Shown in pieces: positions 51,722 to 58,913 of a stretch of DNA of 64,000 nt. The notes below the pieces were generated by a model. That model saw only the letters and a program-made list of their open reading frames with translations. It was not told where the DNA came from and searched no databases. Numbering within the stretch: the first letter of the stretch is position 1; each line of letters begins with the position of its first letter. The stretch is taken from contig NC_016631.1 of NCBI RefSeq assembly GCF_000178955.2, forward strand, positions 4,774,001 through 4,838,000, in the 5' to 3' direction. The translations under genes and the position numbers were made by a program. Origin of the DNA: Granulicella mallensis MP5ACTX8 (lineage in GTDB: Bacteria; Acidobacteriota; Terriglobia; Terriglobales; Acidobacteriaceae).

Positions 51722-53986
51722 TTACAAGCTCTTCACTTCAGACAGCAGCGCATGCGACTCAGCGACAAGATCGGCGACCGGCAGCGGTTTACTGGGGCGA
51801 TAGGGAGCAGACAGCCAGGTCTGCTGCCAAAGGTCGAGCGAGAAGGAACGACCTGTGTGGCGGCTTTCGAACCAGGCCTCCCAGCGGGCCGCGTAGTAGT
51901 CGCGAATGAGACCAGACCAGACGCGCGAGGCGTAATCCGAAAGCTCCGGCCAACCCCAGGTTGTGATCAGCAGCCGGGCGTTCTCGTCGTAGAAGGTCGC
52001 CTCATCGTCTGTCTTCGCATAAGCGCGCGTCGCCTGCATCCAGGTTTCGAGGCGGCGGTCTGGCCTGAGATTCATCAAGCCATCGATGCGGCGCATCCAC
52101 TCCACGGCACGGGCAGCATGCGCAACAGCATCTTCGTCCTGCTTGGCATCGCCAGCCTGCACAGCCAGGGCAAGAGCCTCATCCACTCTGCCGCCAACAG
52201 CCTGTGAGACGAACTCAATGAGGTCGTTGCGGTAGAGCTCGCTCTTCGCCAGTTGGGGAGCACAGGAAAGAAAGAGCTCGACCGCACGCTGAAAGGTAGG
52301 GCCTGCATCCACCGAAGCCGCGATAGGGTGCACACTCGGCTCTGCCTGCCACGCTTGCTTGGTCATCCAGATGTGCGAGCTGTAGGCACTCTTGAGCAGC
52401 AACTCCCATGCCTGCTGCATCGCAGGAGGGCAGTCGCCATAGCGCGAGCGACAATAGGCCGGAATCCACGTCGCGAGGTCGATGGCTTCCGACTGCCATC
52501 CGGCATCGGTCATCAGCTCGTAGACCACCTCGTTGTTCTCGATGCCTTCGGGGCACATGCCCCAGCCGACGAGATTGCCCCGTTCCGGGCTGGCGAGGAC
52601 AGTCGATGGCTCCGTCGCCATCAGCTTCAGGTTGCCCTTGATATTGTTGTTGCCGCCAAAGGTGTGGGCCATACCGTTGATCCACGGCTTGCCGAAGAAC
52701 GCCTTCTGGAGCTTCCATTGGCCGGGCAGATACTTGCCCTGGACCGACGGCGCAAGGTCGTTGGCGTAGTCGATGATGAGCATCCGGTCGTTCGGAATGC
52801 CGCGCAGCAGGGCCTCGACGGACTCCTTATTCCAGAAGTCGGAGTCGTACACGAAGAGCCAGCCCTGCATCACCCAGGTTCCCTTGGGATCGCCGGCCTG
52901 GATACTCTCGAAGACGGTTCGTCCAAAGCGCTCAAGGTCTTCGTAGCGATGATCCTCCCGCACCGGGACCTCGAGCTCATTGAAGGTGTCGGCCAGGTAG
53001 TACTCGACCTCGCCGTACTCCGCCTTGTACTCCTCGATAAACTTCTTCCCGATCTGGCGATACAGCTCCTGCTGGCCCGGGTGGAGGATGAAGGTACGCG
53101 TGCTGCGCGGGATGGTCTTGAACTCCTTGCGGAGCCAGAGCAGGGTGAAGGTCTCGACCTCCGGATGGAGGCGCTTGAAGCCCTGCGGCACAAAGCCGGC
53201 GAAGGCAGGCGCTACGGGCTTCATGCCGAGCTCCCGCATCCGGTTCAGAACCTGGCGCTGGAGAATCCGCTTCTCTTCCATGAAATGCTGCGGCAGAGGA
53301 CCGGCGAAATGATTGATATTGCCCATGCGATGCCATGGCAGCTGCGCCGGGCCCACGGAGAAGGTGTCGATCTCCGCCTCGGTAAGGCCGAGCGAGAGCC
53401 ATACCCGGTTCCAAATGACCTCCTGGCCCTCCAGGGCCAGCGGCATCGTAATGCCGTGCAGCGCCATCCAGTCGAGCTCGCGCTCCCAGCGCGGCCAGTC
53501 CCAGAAGGCCATCGTGTACCCGTAGGTGCACGGGTTCAGATACTGGACGAACTTGTACGGGCAGACGACACGATGGTGTTCCACGTCAGGAAGCCGGGCA
53601 GGTAGATCAAGATGGCGGCCACTCCAGGCGATCATCGCCTGGCAATGCTCCCGCAGATAGATATAGATCCCACGACACAGACTGACGCCGCTGCTACCCG
53701 CAACGGCCACCCTGCCTCCGCTGGCGGAGAGCTCATAGACTTCATGGCCGTCCACCGCGGGAAGCAGATGCAGGTCAAACTCAGCCGCCCGGGAGCCGAG
53801 TTGGCGCTGCAGAACACCCCGGCAGGCTTCGATCGCCGTCTCGGCGGACGATCTGGGCGGCCCCATCGGCGGCTCTAGTTTAGGAGAAGACGAGGGGGCC
53901 GGGGTCTCGCCAACCGCAGCAAGCCCTCCATGAGCCAGGGCAGCCCCTGCACACGAAAGCTCAATAAATTTACGTCGCGTCCACAT
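51722..53986 (-). CDS. alpha-N-acetylglucosaminidase (GH89), NAGLU homologue
   Basis: 754 residues from the ATG at 53986, with GGAG 6 nt upstream. A Tat-like signal MWTRRKFIELSCAGAALAHG starts the protein. The N-terminal small domain (40-140) is followed by the TIM barrel with CPYKFVQYLNPCTYGYTMAF then WDWPRWERELDWMALHGITM and PLALEGQEVIWNRVWLSLGL. The two catalytic Glu residues correspond to Glu337 in YLADTFNELEVP and Glu480 in GMCPEGIENNEVVYEL, as in human NAGLU. A helical C-terminal domain follows (about 540-754). GH89 enzymes remove terminal alpha-linked GlcNAc from heparan-type or mucin-type chains with retention. It is the first gene of a four-gene operon; just upstream of it are three direct repeats. 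Confidence 0.93.
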   Translation of the reverse strand: MWTRRKFIELSCAGAALAHGGLAAVGETPAPSSSPKLEPPMGPPRSSAETAIEACRGVLQRQLGSRAAEFDLHLLPAVDGHEVYELSASGGRVAVAGSSGVSLCRGIYIYLREHCQAMIAWSGRHLDLPARLPDVEHHRVVCPYKFVQYLNPCTYGYTMAFWDWPRWERELDWMALHGITMPLALEGQEVIWNRVWLSLGLTEAEIDTFSVGPAQLPWHRMGNINHFAGPLPQHFMEEKRILQRQVLNRMRELGMKPVAPAFAGFVPQGFKRLHPEVETFTLLWLRKEFKTIPRSTRTFILHPGQQELYRQIGKKFIEEYKAEYGEVEYYLADTFNELEVPVREDHRYEDLERFGRTVFESIQAGDPKGTWVMQGWLFVYDSDFWNKESVEALLRGIPNDRMLIIDYANDLAPSVQGKYLPGQWKLQKAFFGKPWINGMAHTFGGNNNIKGNLKLMATEPSTVLASPERGNLVGWGMCPEGIENNEVVYELMTDAGWQSEAIDLATWIPAYCRSRYGDCPPAMQQAWELLLKSAYSSHIWMTKQAWQAEPSVHPIAASVDAGPTFQRAVELFLSCAPQLAKSELYRNDLIEFVSQAVGGRVDEALALAVQAGDAKQDEDAVAHAARAVEWMRRIDGLMNLRPDRRLETWMQATRAYAKTDDEATFYDENARLLITTWGWPELSDYASRVWSGLIRDYYAARWEAWFESRHTGRSFSLDLWQQTWLSAPYRPSKPLPVADLVAESHALLSEVKSL

Positions 53987-54038
53987 TAGCTTCTCCGATT
54001 GCGAAACACTCGCACCCCGCCCTATGAAAGCTCAAGCA

Positions 54039-54089
54039 TTTTCACCGTACCGGCTCCGTTTTCACCGTGAAACGCGATGTTTTCGCACA
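54039..54089. promoter_or_regulatory. three direct repeats upstream of the GH89 operon, possible operator
   Basis: TTTTCACCGT occurs at 54039-54048 and 54059-54068, exactly 20 bp apart, and a degenerate third copy TTTTCGCACA is at 54080-54089, 21 bp further. On the minus strand (operon direction) the unit reads ACGGTGAAAA. The block ends 53 bp upstream of the GH89 start. Repeats one or two helical turns apart suggest tandem binding of a winged-helix regulator. Confidence 0.55.
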
Positions 54090-54231
54090 TTCTAAAGGAG
54101 TTAGAGGTACGAATAAACGAAGCGAATGAACACGGTTTCGGCTCTTTTATGCGCAGGAAATGGATTTTATGGTTGCGTCGCTATGAATTAGAGCGAAATC
54201 GATGGTTGTGTTTTTACTCACCACAGCGGCG

Positions 54232-54450
54232 GCGTCCTGAGCGAAGCGTCCCGGCCTTTGGGGACGCGGAGCGAAGGACCCCGAGGGTCATCATCCTTGC
54301 CCAAGCTCTTCGAACCTTTTCTACCTCAAGCGCTCAAGCCTCGACGTTGTGGTGGAAAAGATCCCAACACTCTGGGCAATATCCCCCCTCGGGGTCCTTC
54401 GACTCCGCACCTCGCAAAAGCGCGAGCTGCTCCGCTCAGGATGACGCTTC
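54232..54450. repeat. palindromic intergenic element E (~215 bp)
   Basis: It starts with GTCCTGAGCGAAGCGTCCCG and ends with CGCTCAGGATGACG. Inner words GGGACGCGGAG-CGAAGGACCCC and GGGGTCCTTCGACTCCGCACC pair with each other. It shares most of its sequence with element F at 60821-61036. Confidence 0.75.
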
Positions 54451-54501
54451 TGAGGGGACTTACCTGAGGTTTCGCGCTTCCAGCAAGGCGCGTCCATCCG
54501 G

Positions 54502-55815
54502 TCAAGGCCGGATGATTCTGTACGCTACGACCCGAGCCTCGGGGGCGTTGCCACCGACGCTCGAGGTTTCGAGCAGCACTTCAAAGTAGGGCATCCTGTC
54601 ATGAGTGGCCCCTATCCGCTGGGCGAAGTTTCTAAACTCCGTCAGGCTGAAGGGGAAATCCGCAGCAGACTCCGTACCTGCCATGCCCGTTCCCTGAAAC
54701 AGAAGAGCGTCGCCGTTCCCTTCGATCCCTGGCAGAAAGGCGAGGACCCCATAGCTGCGTCTCGCCCCGTCCGTGACGGTGTCCCGGTACAGCGCAGATT
54801 CGCCTGACTGGGGATGCTTATTGACGACGTAGCCTTCCGAGGCCTTCCAGTCCCAGTTGACGTCGAAGTTGAGCCGGTCCTTGAACAGCCCGACCCAGGG
54901 ATTTGCCGCGACACCGCCAATCAGGATGACGTTGCGGCTCTTCAAGTCGTCGATCCGCAGCACGCGGGCGTTACGGGTCTCCACGTCGGCCTTGACCGCC
55001 TGGGGCAGTCTGGCCAACCGCAGCGCCAGGTTGAGGTCCGCCGAGCTCGTCAACTGGTGCGACGCAAACCATTCGGCGCTGAGCGAAATTCCATTGACGC
55101 TCGGCAGATTCGCCTTGCTCAGATAGGTGCCGCTGAGATACTCGTCCAATTGAACCGGGCTCTTCGTAAAGTCCTGAAAGAGAACGAGTGCGTCGTCCGA
55201 AGGAACGATTAATGTTGGACTGGCCGAGGTAAAGAGCTCCGACCAGAGGGCATCGGCGGCGGCCCCAGGCTGAGGGCTCCGAGGACGCAGGAAAAAACCA
55301 ACCACCCCAATCGCCACAGCAAGTGCCGTGAGTCCCGCCAGAAGGAGCACGCGCCGCGGACCGCGCTTCTGCGCAGGAGCAGTGGCGGCCGAAGCGACAG
55401 ACGAAGATTCAGCCGAAGCTGCTTCCGCATTTGGCTTCGGCTGGACGGCTACCCCCTGCACCACCTCCCGGGGTTCGAAGACAGGCACGTAGCCGCCCTT
55501 GGGGATGGTGACGATCAGCACACTGTGCGGGCACTCGTGCTCGAAGTACTCTTCAAGCCGCTGGCGCAAAAGGCGAGCCTGGCTCCGGACAATACTGTCA
55601 TCCGAGGCGCTATAGGCAGCCGACCGTCCGAAGACATGGATTCCGATCTGCTGCTCGTTAATCTCCCGAGCACGGCCCTCAAACAGCCACAGGCAGATGA
55701 ATTCGAGGAACTTCGTAAGCCGGGGAGACTTGGCAAATGTCCGAGAGGCGGCGATCTGCCGCAGTAACAGCATCCGCTCGTCGTCTTGATACCGTGAACG
55801 TTCGCCTGCCGACAA
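54502..55815 (-). CDS. membrane-anchored winged-helix regulator with periplasmic domain
   Basis: 437 residues if it starts at the TTG at 55815; an ATG at 55773 is equally possible. The N-terminal part (about 20-115) is a winged helix of the type SPRLTKFLEFICLWLFEGRA, REINEQQIGIHVFGRSAAYS, DSIVRSQARLLRQRLEEYFE and LIVTIPKGGYVPVF, seen in many Acidobacteriota regulators. A Pro/Ala/Ser linker leads to one membrane helix (about 155-176, RVLLLAGLTALAVAIGVVGF). The C-terminal 250 residues are probably periplasmic and contain SASPTLIVPSDDALVLFQDF and VETRNARVLRIDDLKSRNVI. A membrane-tethered, CadC-like regulator is suggested. It lies upstream of the GH89 operon on the same strand, with the direct repeats between, and probably controls it. 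The ligand is unknown. Confidence 0.7.
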   Translation of the reverse strand: MSAGERSRYQDDERMLLLRQIAASRTFAKSPRLTKFLEFICLWLFEGRAREINEQQIGIHVFGRSAAYSASDDSIVRSQARLLRQRLEEYFEHECPHSVLIVTIPKGGYVPVFEPREVVQGVAVQPKPNAEAASAESSSVASAATAPAQKRGPRRVLLLAGLTALAVAIGVVGFFLRPRSPQPGAAADALWSELFTSASPTLIVPSDDALVLFQDFTKSPVQLDEYLSGTYLSKANLPSVNGISLSAEWFASHQLTSSADLNLALRLARLPQAVKADVETRNARVLRIDDLKSRNVILIGGVAANPWVGLFKDRLNFDVNWDWKASEGYVVNKHPQSGESALYRDTVTDGARRSYGVLAFLPGIEGNGDALLFQGTGMAGTESAADFPFSLTEFRNFAQRIGATHDRMPYFEVLLETSSVGGNAPEARVVAYRIIRP

Positions 55816-55924
55816 GGAATCAGGCTTCGAAGTGGAGTTGGTTACAATATCTTAAATTTACCATCCGCCTTTGGTCGCAGGGGAGTTTCGCTATGCACGA
55901 AGCGCAGCCTAAGTTACTGCCTGT

Positions 55925-56455
55925 TTAAGGATTCACCACATAGAACGAATAGGTTGCGGAATAGGGAACCCGCACCTCTGCGTTCTCGCGACAGCTTCCG
56001 GAAGGCGCGTTTCCACCGTGCGTCTCCGTGCGCTGGATATAGTGAACCGCCGCCAGGCTACCCTCACCACTAACAGATTCAAGCAACAGCCACGGCACAG
56101 ACTCCGCCTCCGGCGAATCCTGCTTGGCGACTGCTTTGCCTTTGACCCAACTGCCATCGTTGAGTTTCCAGGTAGGCCCTGTAAAGTGTCGCCCGATCAC
56201 CTCACCCGTCGGGTTCAGGAGGTTCGCATCCGGGCCTTGCAGCGTCCACTTCCCTGCAAGACAGCTATAGACTTGCGCGCCGACGCCTTTGGCCCTCAAC
56301 ACGAGCGAAGAGTGTCCAGGGACATCCACCGAATCTCCCGAGGTCTGTGCACTGGCCCCAGGCGCAAAGCACAGCGCAGCACCAACGAAAAGCAAGAAGC
56401 AACCTGTCCTCAGACTTGAGACAGAACAACATCGATTGATTGCGCCAGACAACAT
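55925..56455 (-). CDS. DUF3455 family secreted protein
   Basis: 176 residues from the ATG at 56455, with GGAGG 6 nt upstream; the frame extends to 56530. A signal peptide (TGCFLLFVGAALCFAPGASA) is followed by the DUF3455 pattern: GVGAQVYSCLAGKWTLQGPD, NLLNPTGEVIGRHFTGPTWK, LNDGSWVKGKAVAKQDSPEA and VPWLLLESVSGEGSLAAVHY, with the ending CRENAEVRVPYSATYSFYV. Two conserved cysteines (YSC and SCRE) may pair. The function of DUF3455 is unknown; it occurs widely in soil bacteria. It is transcribed alone, between the GH89-operon regulator and the DUF4142 gene, with which it is divergent. Confidence 0.82.
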   Translation of the reverse strand: MLSGAINRCCSVSSLRTGCFLLFVGAALCFAPGASAQTSGDSVDVPGHSSLVLRAKGVGAQVYSCLAGKWTLQGPDANLLNPTGEVIGRHFTGPTWKLNDGSWVKGKAVAKQDSPEAESVPWLLLESVSGEGSLAAVHYIQRTETHGGNAPSGSCRENAEVRVPYSATYSFYVVNP

Positions 56456-56763
56456 TAGAAACCTCCATAGGCATCCGCAGGCTCTGCACTTCATCGCGGG
56501 GAACCGGCAATTTGGATGCTCGTCGTACACAACACCGCCCTTCGTCGTTTATTCCAAGGATCAGCGAAAAATGATGAACAAAATATAGACGACTGCCTTT
56601 AGGCGACCGACCTCATCCACACCTGCGTTTATTCATGTGAAATCGCCTCGTCGCCTGCAGTCCGAGGGAATAATCAAGCCTCCGGTGTGTTTCATCACTG
56701 GAACCATGTGAGTGCCTCAGAGAGTACAGCCTGCGCACACACCTTCCCCAGGAGATCTTTCCC

Positions 56764-57318
56764 ATGAAGTCAACCCTCTTTGTTCTTTGCTCCTCAGCCG
56801 TCATCTGGGCCTTGCCCGTCGCCTCCGCTCCCTCCTTATCCGCTACAGCCTCCGCAGCAGATAAGGTATTCGCCGCCAAAGTATCCCAGGGTGGTATGTA
56901 TGAGGTCGTAGCCAGCAAAGTAGCCCAACAGAAGGCCACTAGCCAGGACGTGCGTGATCTCGCCATCATGGAAGTCCATGACCACGATCTTGTAAACCGT
57001 GAGCTAAGAGAGATTGCAACCGCCGCGGGAATCAAGCTGCCTCAGCCTTTGAATGACACCTTCCAGCAGCGCCTGCAAAAGCTGGAGGACCTCTCCGGCC
57101 CCGACTTCGATGAGGCCTATATCAGCGACATGGCACAGATCCACGACATGGACGAAAAGCTGTTCGCAAAAGAAGCCGTTGAAGGATCAGAGAAGTTCAA
57201 GGTATTTGCCGCAGGTACCGACAAGATCGTAAAGCGCCACATCGGTGCAATCCACGGAACCGATGAAAAGGAGCTATCTCGCATGATTGATAACTCGGAA
57301 TTTTACTCACTTCTGTAA
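56764..57318 (+). CDS. DUF4142 family secreted protein
   Basis: 184 residues; AGGAG lies 9-10 nt upstream of the ATG. The signal peptide (MKSTLFVLCSSAVIWALPVA) is followed by the helical DUF4142 domain: AADKVFAAKVSQGGMYEVVA, ASKVAQQKATSQDVRDLAIM, EVHDHDLVNRELREIATAAG and FDEAYISDMAQIHDMDEKLF. DUF4142 is a ferritin-like four-helix bundle of unknown role, often regulated by stress and possibly metal binding. It precedes, by about 100 bp with a tandem repeat, a second ferritin-like gene on the same strand; the two may be co-expressed. Confidence 0.85.
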   Translation: MKSTLFVLCSSAVIWALPVASAPSLSATASAADKVFAAKVSQGGMYEVVASKVAQQKATSQDVRDLAIMEVHDHDLVNRELREIATAAGIKLPQPLNDTFQQRLQKLEDLSGPDFDEAYISDMAQIHDMDEKLFAKEAVEGSEKFKVFAAGTDKIVKRHIGAIHGTDEKELSRMIDNSEFYSLL

Positions 57319-57329
57319 ACCTAAAAAAA

Positions 57330-57377
57330 TGAAATAAATTGCCGTCTCTTGTCTGAAATAAATTGCCATCTCCCGTG
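57330..57377 (+). repeat. tandem 24-bp repeat upstream of the ferritin-like gene
   Basis: Two adjacent 24-bp units (57330-57353 and 57354-57377) start with the same 14 bases TGAAATAAATTGCC and agree at about 20 of 24 positions. They lie between the DUF4142 stop and the ferritin-like start. Confidence 0.7.
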
Positions 57378-57419
57378 TTTCTCAGACAGCAGTTTGATGT
57401 AACCCAAGGAGCACTTCCA

Positions 57420-58343
57420 ATGGCAGGTAAGACACAGGCACCGGAGTTCGAGCAGATAACAGTCGAGCAGGCAAAAGCGATCCGCGCTGAGCGGACCCTA
57501 AACCGTAGAAGATTTATGGCCGGGCTTAGTCTTGCTGGCGCTGCGGGGAGTATGGCACTTCTGGGCGGATGCGGTAACTCGCACTCGAACGGCTCGTCCA
57601 CCGTGATGGCGGCCGGCCCTTCAGAGACTGACGTTCTGAACTTCGCACTGAATCTCGAGTATCTTGAGGCAACGTTCTATTCCTTTGCGACTCAAGGTAC
57701 CGATCTCCCCTCCAACCTTACCGCGGGCAGCGGAGCTATCACTGGAGCTCCAAGCGCAAAGATTGCATTTCCCAACCAGCAGATCACCGATATCTTCAAC
57801 GAGATCTTCTTCAACGAAATGTCTCATGTCGCAGATCTGCAGTCGCTGATCGGCAGCGGCCATGTTGCACGGCCGGCCCTGGATCTATCGGCAGCTGGCC
57901 CCGTCACCTCGGCCAACATCATCACCATCGCTCGTCAATTTGAAGATGTAGGCACAACAGCCTATGCAGGGGCCACCGCTCTGCTGACCGGAACGAACCT
58001 CGCCTATGCGGCGCAGATTCTGGCGGTAGAAGGCTTCCAGGCAGGCGCATTGCGTCTGATCGCCATCCAACAGTCAGCCCCCTTTGCTGCAGCCGACTCT
58101 CTCGATGTTCCTACCAGCGATCCCGGCGCGGAGGTACTGGCAACCCAGGGTCCAACCGCAGCCGGTGGCTTCTTCGCTACCTCCGGCACAGCCACGGCAA
58201 CGACCTCTGTGCCGCTCGCGACAGCTTTCACGCGTAGCACCTCACAGGTCCTTCAGATCGTCTATAACGCTGCTGGCAAGACCGGCGTATCCAAAGGCGG
58301 CTTCTTCCCCGCAGGCCTGAATGGAAATATTGCAACCAGCTAG
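57420..58343 (+). CDS. ferritin-like domain protein, Tat-exported lipoprotein
   Basis: 307 residues from the ATG at 57420, with AAGGAG 8 nt upstream. The signal contains a twin arginine (NRRRFMAGLSLAGAAGS) and a lipobox LLGGC, so it is probably a Tat-exported lipoprotein. The four-helix ferritin-like domain has NFALNLEYLEATFYSFATQG, IFNEIFFNEMSHVADLQSLI, TIARQFEDVGTTAYAGATAL and QILAVEGFQAGALRLIAIQQ; the E/H pattern EMSH and E-x-x-x-A fits a di-iron or related site. The C-terminal 90 residues are Thr/Ala/Gly-rich. Such proteins are common in Acidobacteriota; the substrate is unknown. It ends with a strong terminator. Confidence 0.85.
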   Translation: MAGKTQAPEFEQITVEQAKAIRAERTLNRRRFMAGLSLAGAAGSMALLGGCGNSHSNGSSTVMAAGPSETDVLNFALNLEYLEATFYSFATQGTDLPSNLTAGSGAITGAPSAKIAFPNQQITDIFNEIFFNEMSHVADLQSLIGSGHVARPALDLSAAGPVTSANIITIARQFEDVGTTAYAGATALLTGTNLAYAAQILAVEGFQAGALRLIAIQQSAPFAAADSLDVPTSDPGAEVLATQGPTAAGGFFATSGTATATTSVPLATAFTRSTSQVLQIVYNAAGKTGVSKGGFFPAGLNGNIATS

Positions 58344-58395
58344 TTACTTCCTTTTGTAATTTTGCCTATCTCTATTAAAAATCGGTAATGGGCCA

Positions 58396-58429
58396 CAGCG
58401 TAGCTACTCGGAGCTACGCTGATTTTTTT
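58396..58429 (+). terminator. rho-independent terminator of the ferritin-like gene
   Basis: CAGCGTAGCT (58396-58405) and AGCTACGCTG (58412-58421) form a 10-bp stem with a 6-nt loop, followed by ATTTTTTT on the plus strand. It lies about 50 bp after the stop codon. Confidence 0.9.
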
Positions 58430-58531
58430 GCTAGCTCGCGCCAGATGGGAAAACTCCCCGTAGCATTTCGGACCGCCACTCGTACGAATGTGATGAGTGT
58501 TTAATTCGTTGAAGCACCAGCGTTACCCCTT

Positions 58532-58772
58532 GGCGCAAAGCGCAAACCGTGACGCTTCAGCGTCGCGGGACGGAGGGAGCCGTAGCCTTTAGGCTACGGA
58601 ATAAAAGGCCGAACAAGAATTGGGCTTTAGCCCCGGGCCTTTTGGTCGCAGCCGAAAAAAGGCCCGGGCCTAAAGGCCACATCTTTGCCAAGCCTGAATT
58701 TCGTAGCCTGAAGGCTACGGCTCCCTCCGTCTCCCTGATGCTGAAGCATCAGGGAACGCGCTTCGCGCTGTG
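58532..58772. repeat. compound palindromic element G (~240 bp)
   Basis: GACGGAGGGAGCCGTAGCC at 58569-58587 and its perfect 19-bp complement at 58713-58731 form the outer arms. Inside are smaller hairpins: CCGTAGCCTTTAGGCTACGG, and CCCGGGCCTTTT with AAAAGGCCCGGG. GCGAAGCGCG-type words flank it. It occupies the gap between two convergent genes and contains no supportable ORF. Confidence 0.75.
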
Positions 58773-58855
58773 TTGAACTGACCATCATCCTCCAATAAAC
58801 TCATGACTAACAGCACCAGAACGATTCCCATAGAGAACCACTTTCGTCATTAGTT

Positions 58856-58897
58856 AAAAACTTGGCGGGAGGAATCCAATGGATTCCTCCCGCCAAG
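58856..58897 (-). terminator. rho-independent terminator of the TIGR03118 gene
   Basis: CTTGGCGGGAGGAATCC (58861-58877) and its perfect complement (58881-58897) form a 17-bp stem with a 3-nt loop, followed on the minus strand by TTTTT. It lies about 17 bp past the stop at 58914. Confidence 0.9.
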
Positions 58898-58913
58898 GTC
58901 ACGTTATTTTTGT

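Larger units (their letters stand above)
53987..54501. other. intergenic region between the GH89 operon and its putative regulator
   Basis: 515 bp with the GH89 operon promoter, the three direct repeats at 54039-54089 and the ~215 bp palindromic element E at 54232-54450. No gene is seen. Confidence 0.6.

Noticed and set aside
52253-53605. 450-codon open frame on the plus strand over the GH89 gene
   Set aside because: Antisense shadow of a clear GH89 gene; no start signal or recognisable domain.
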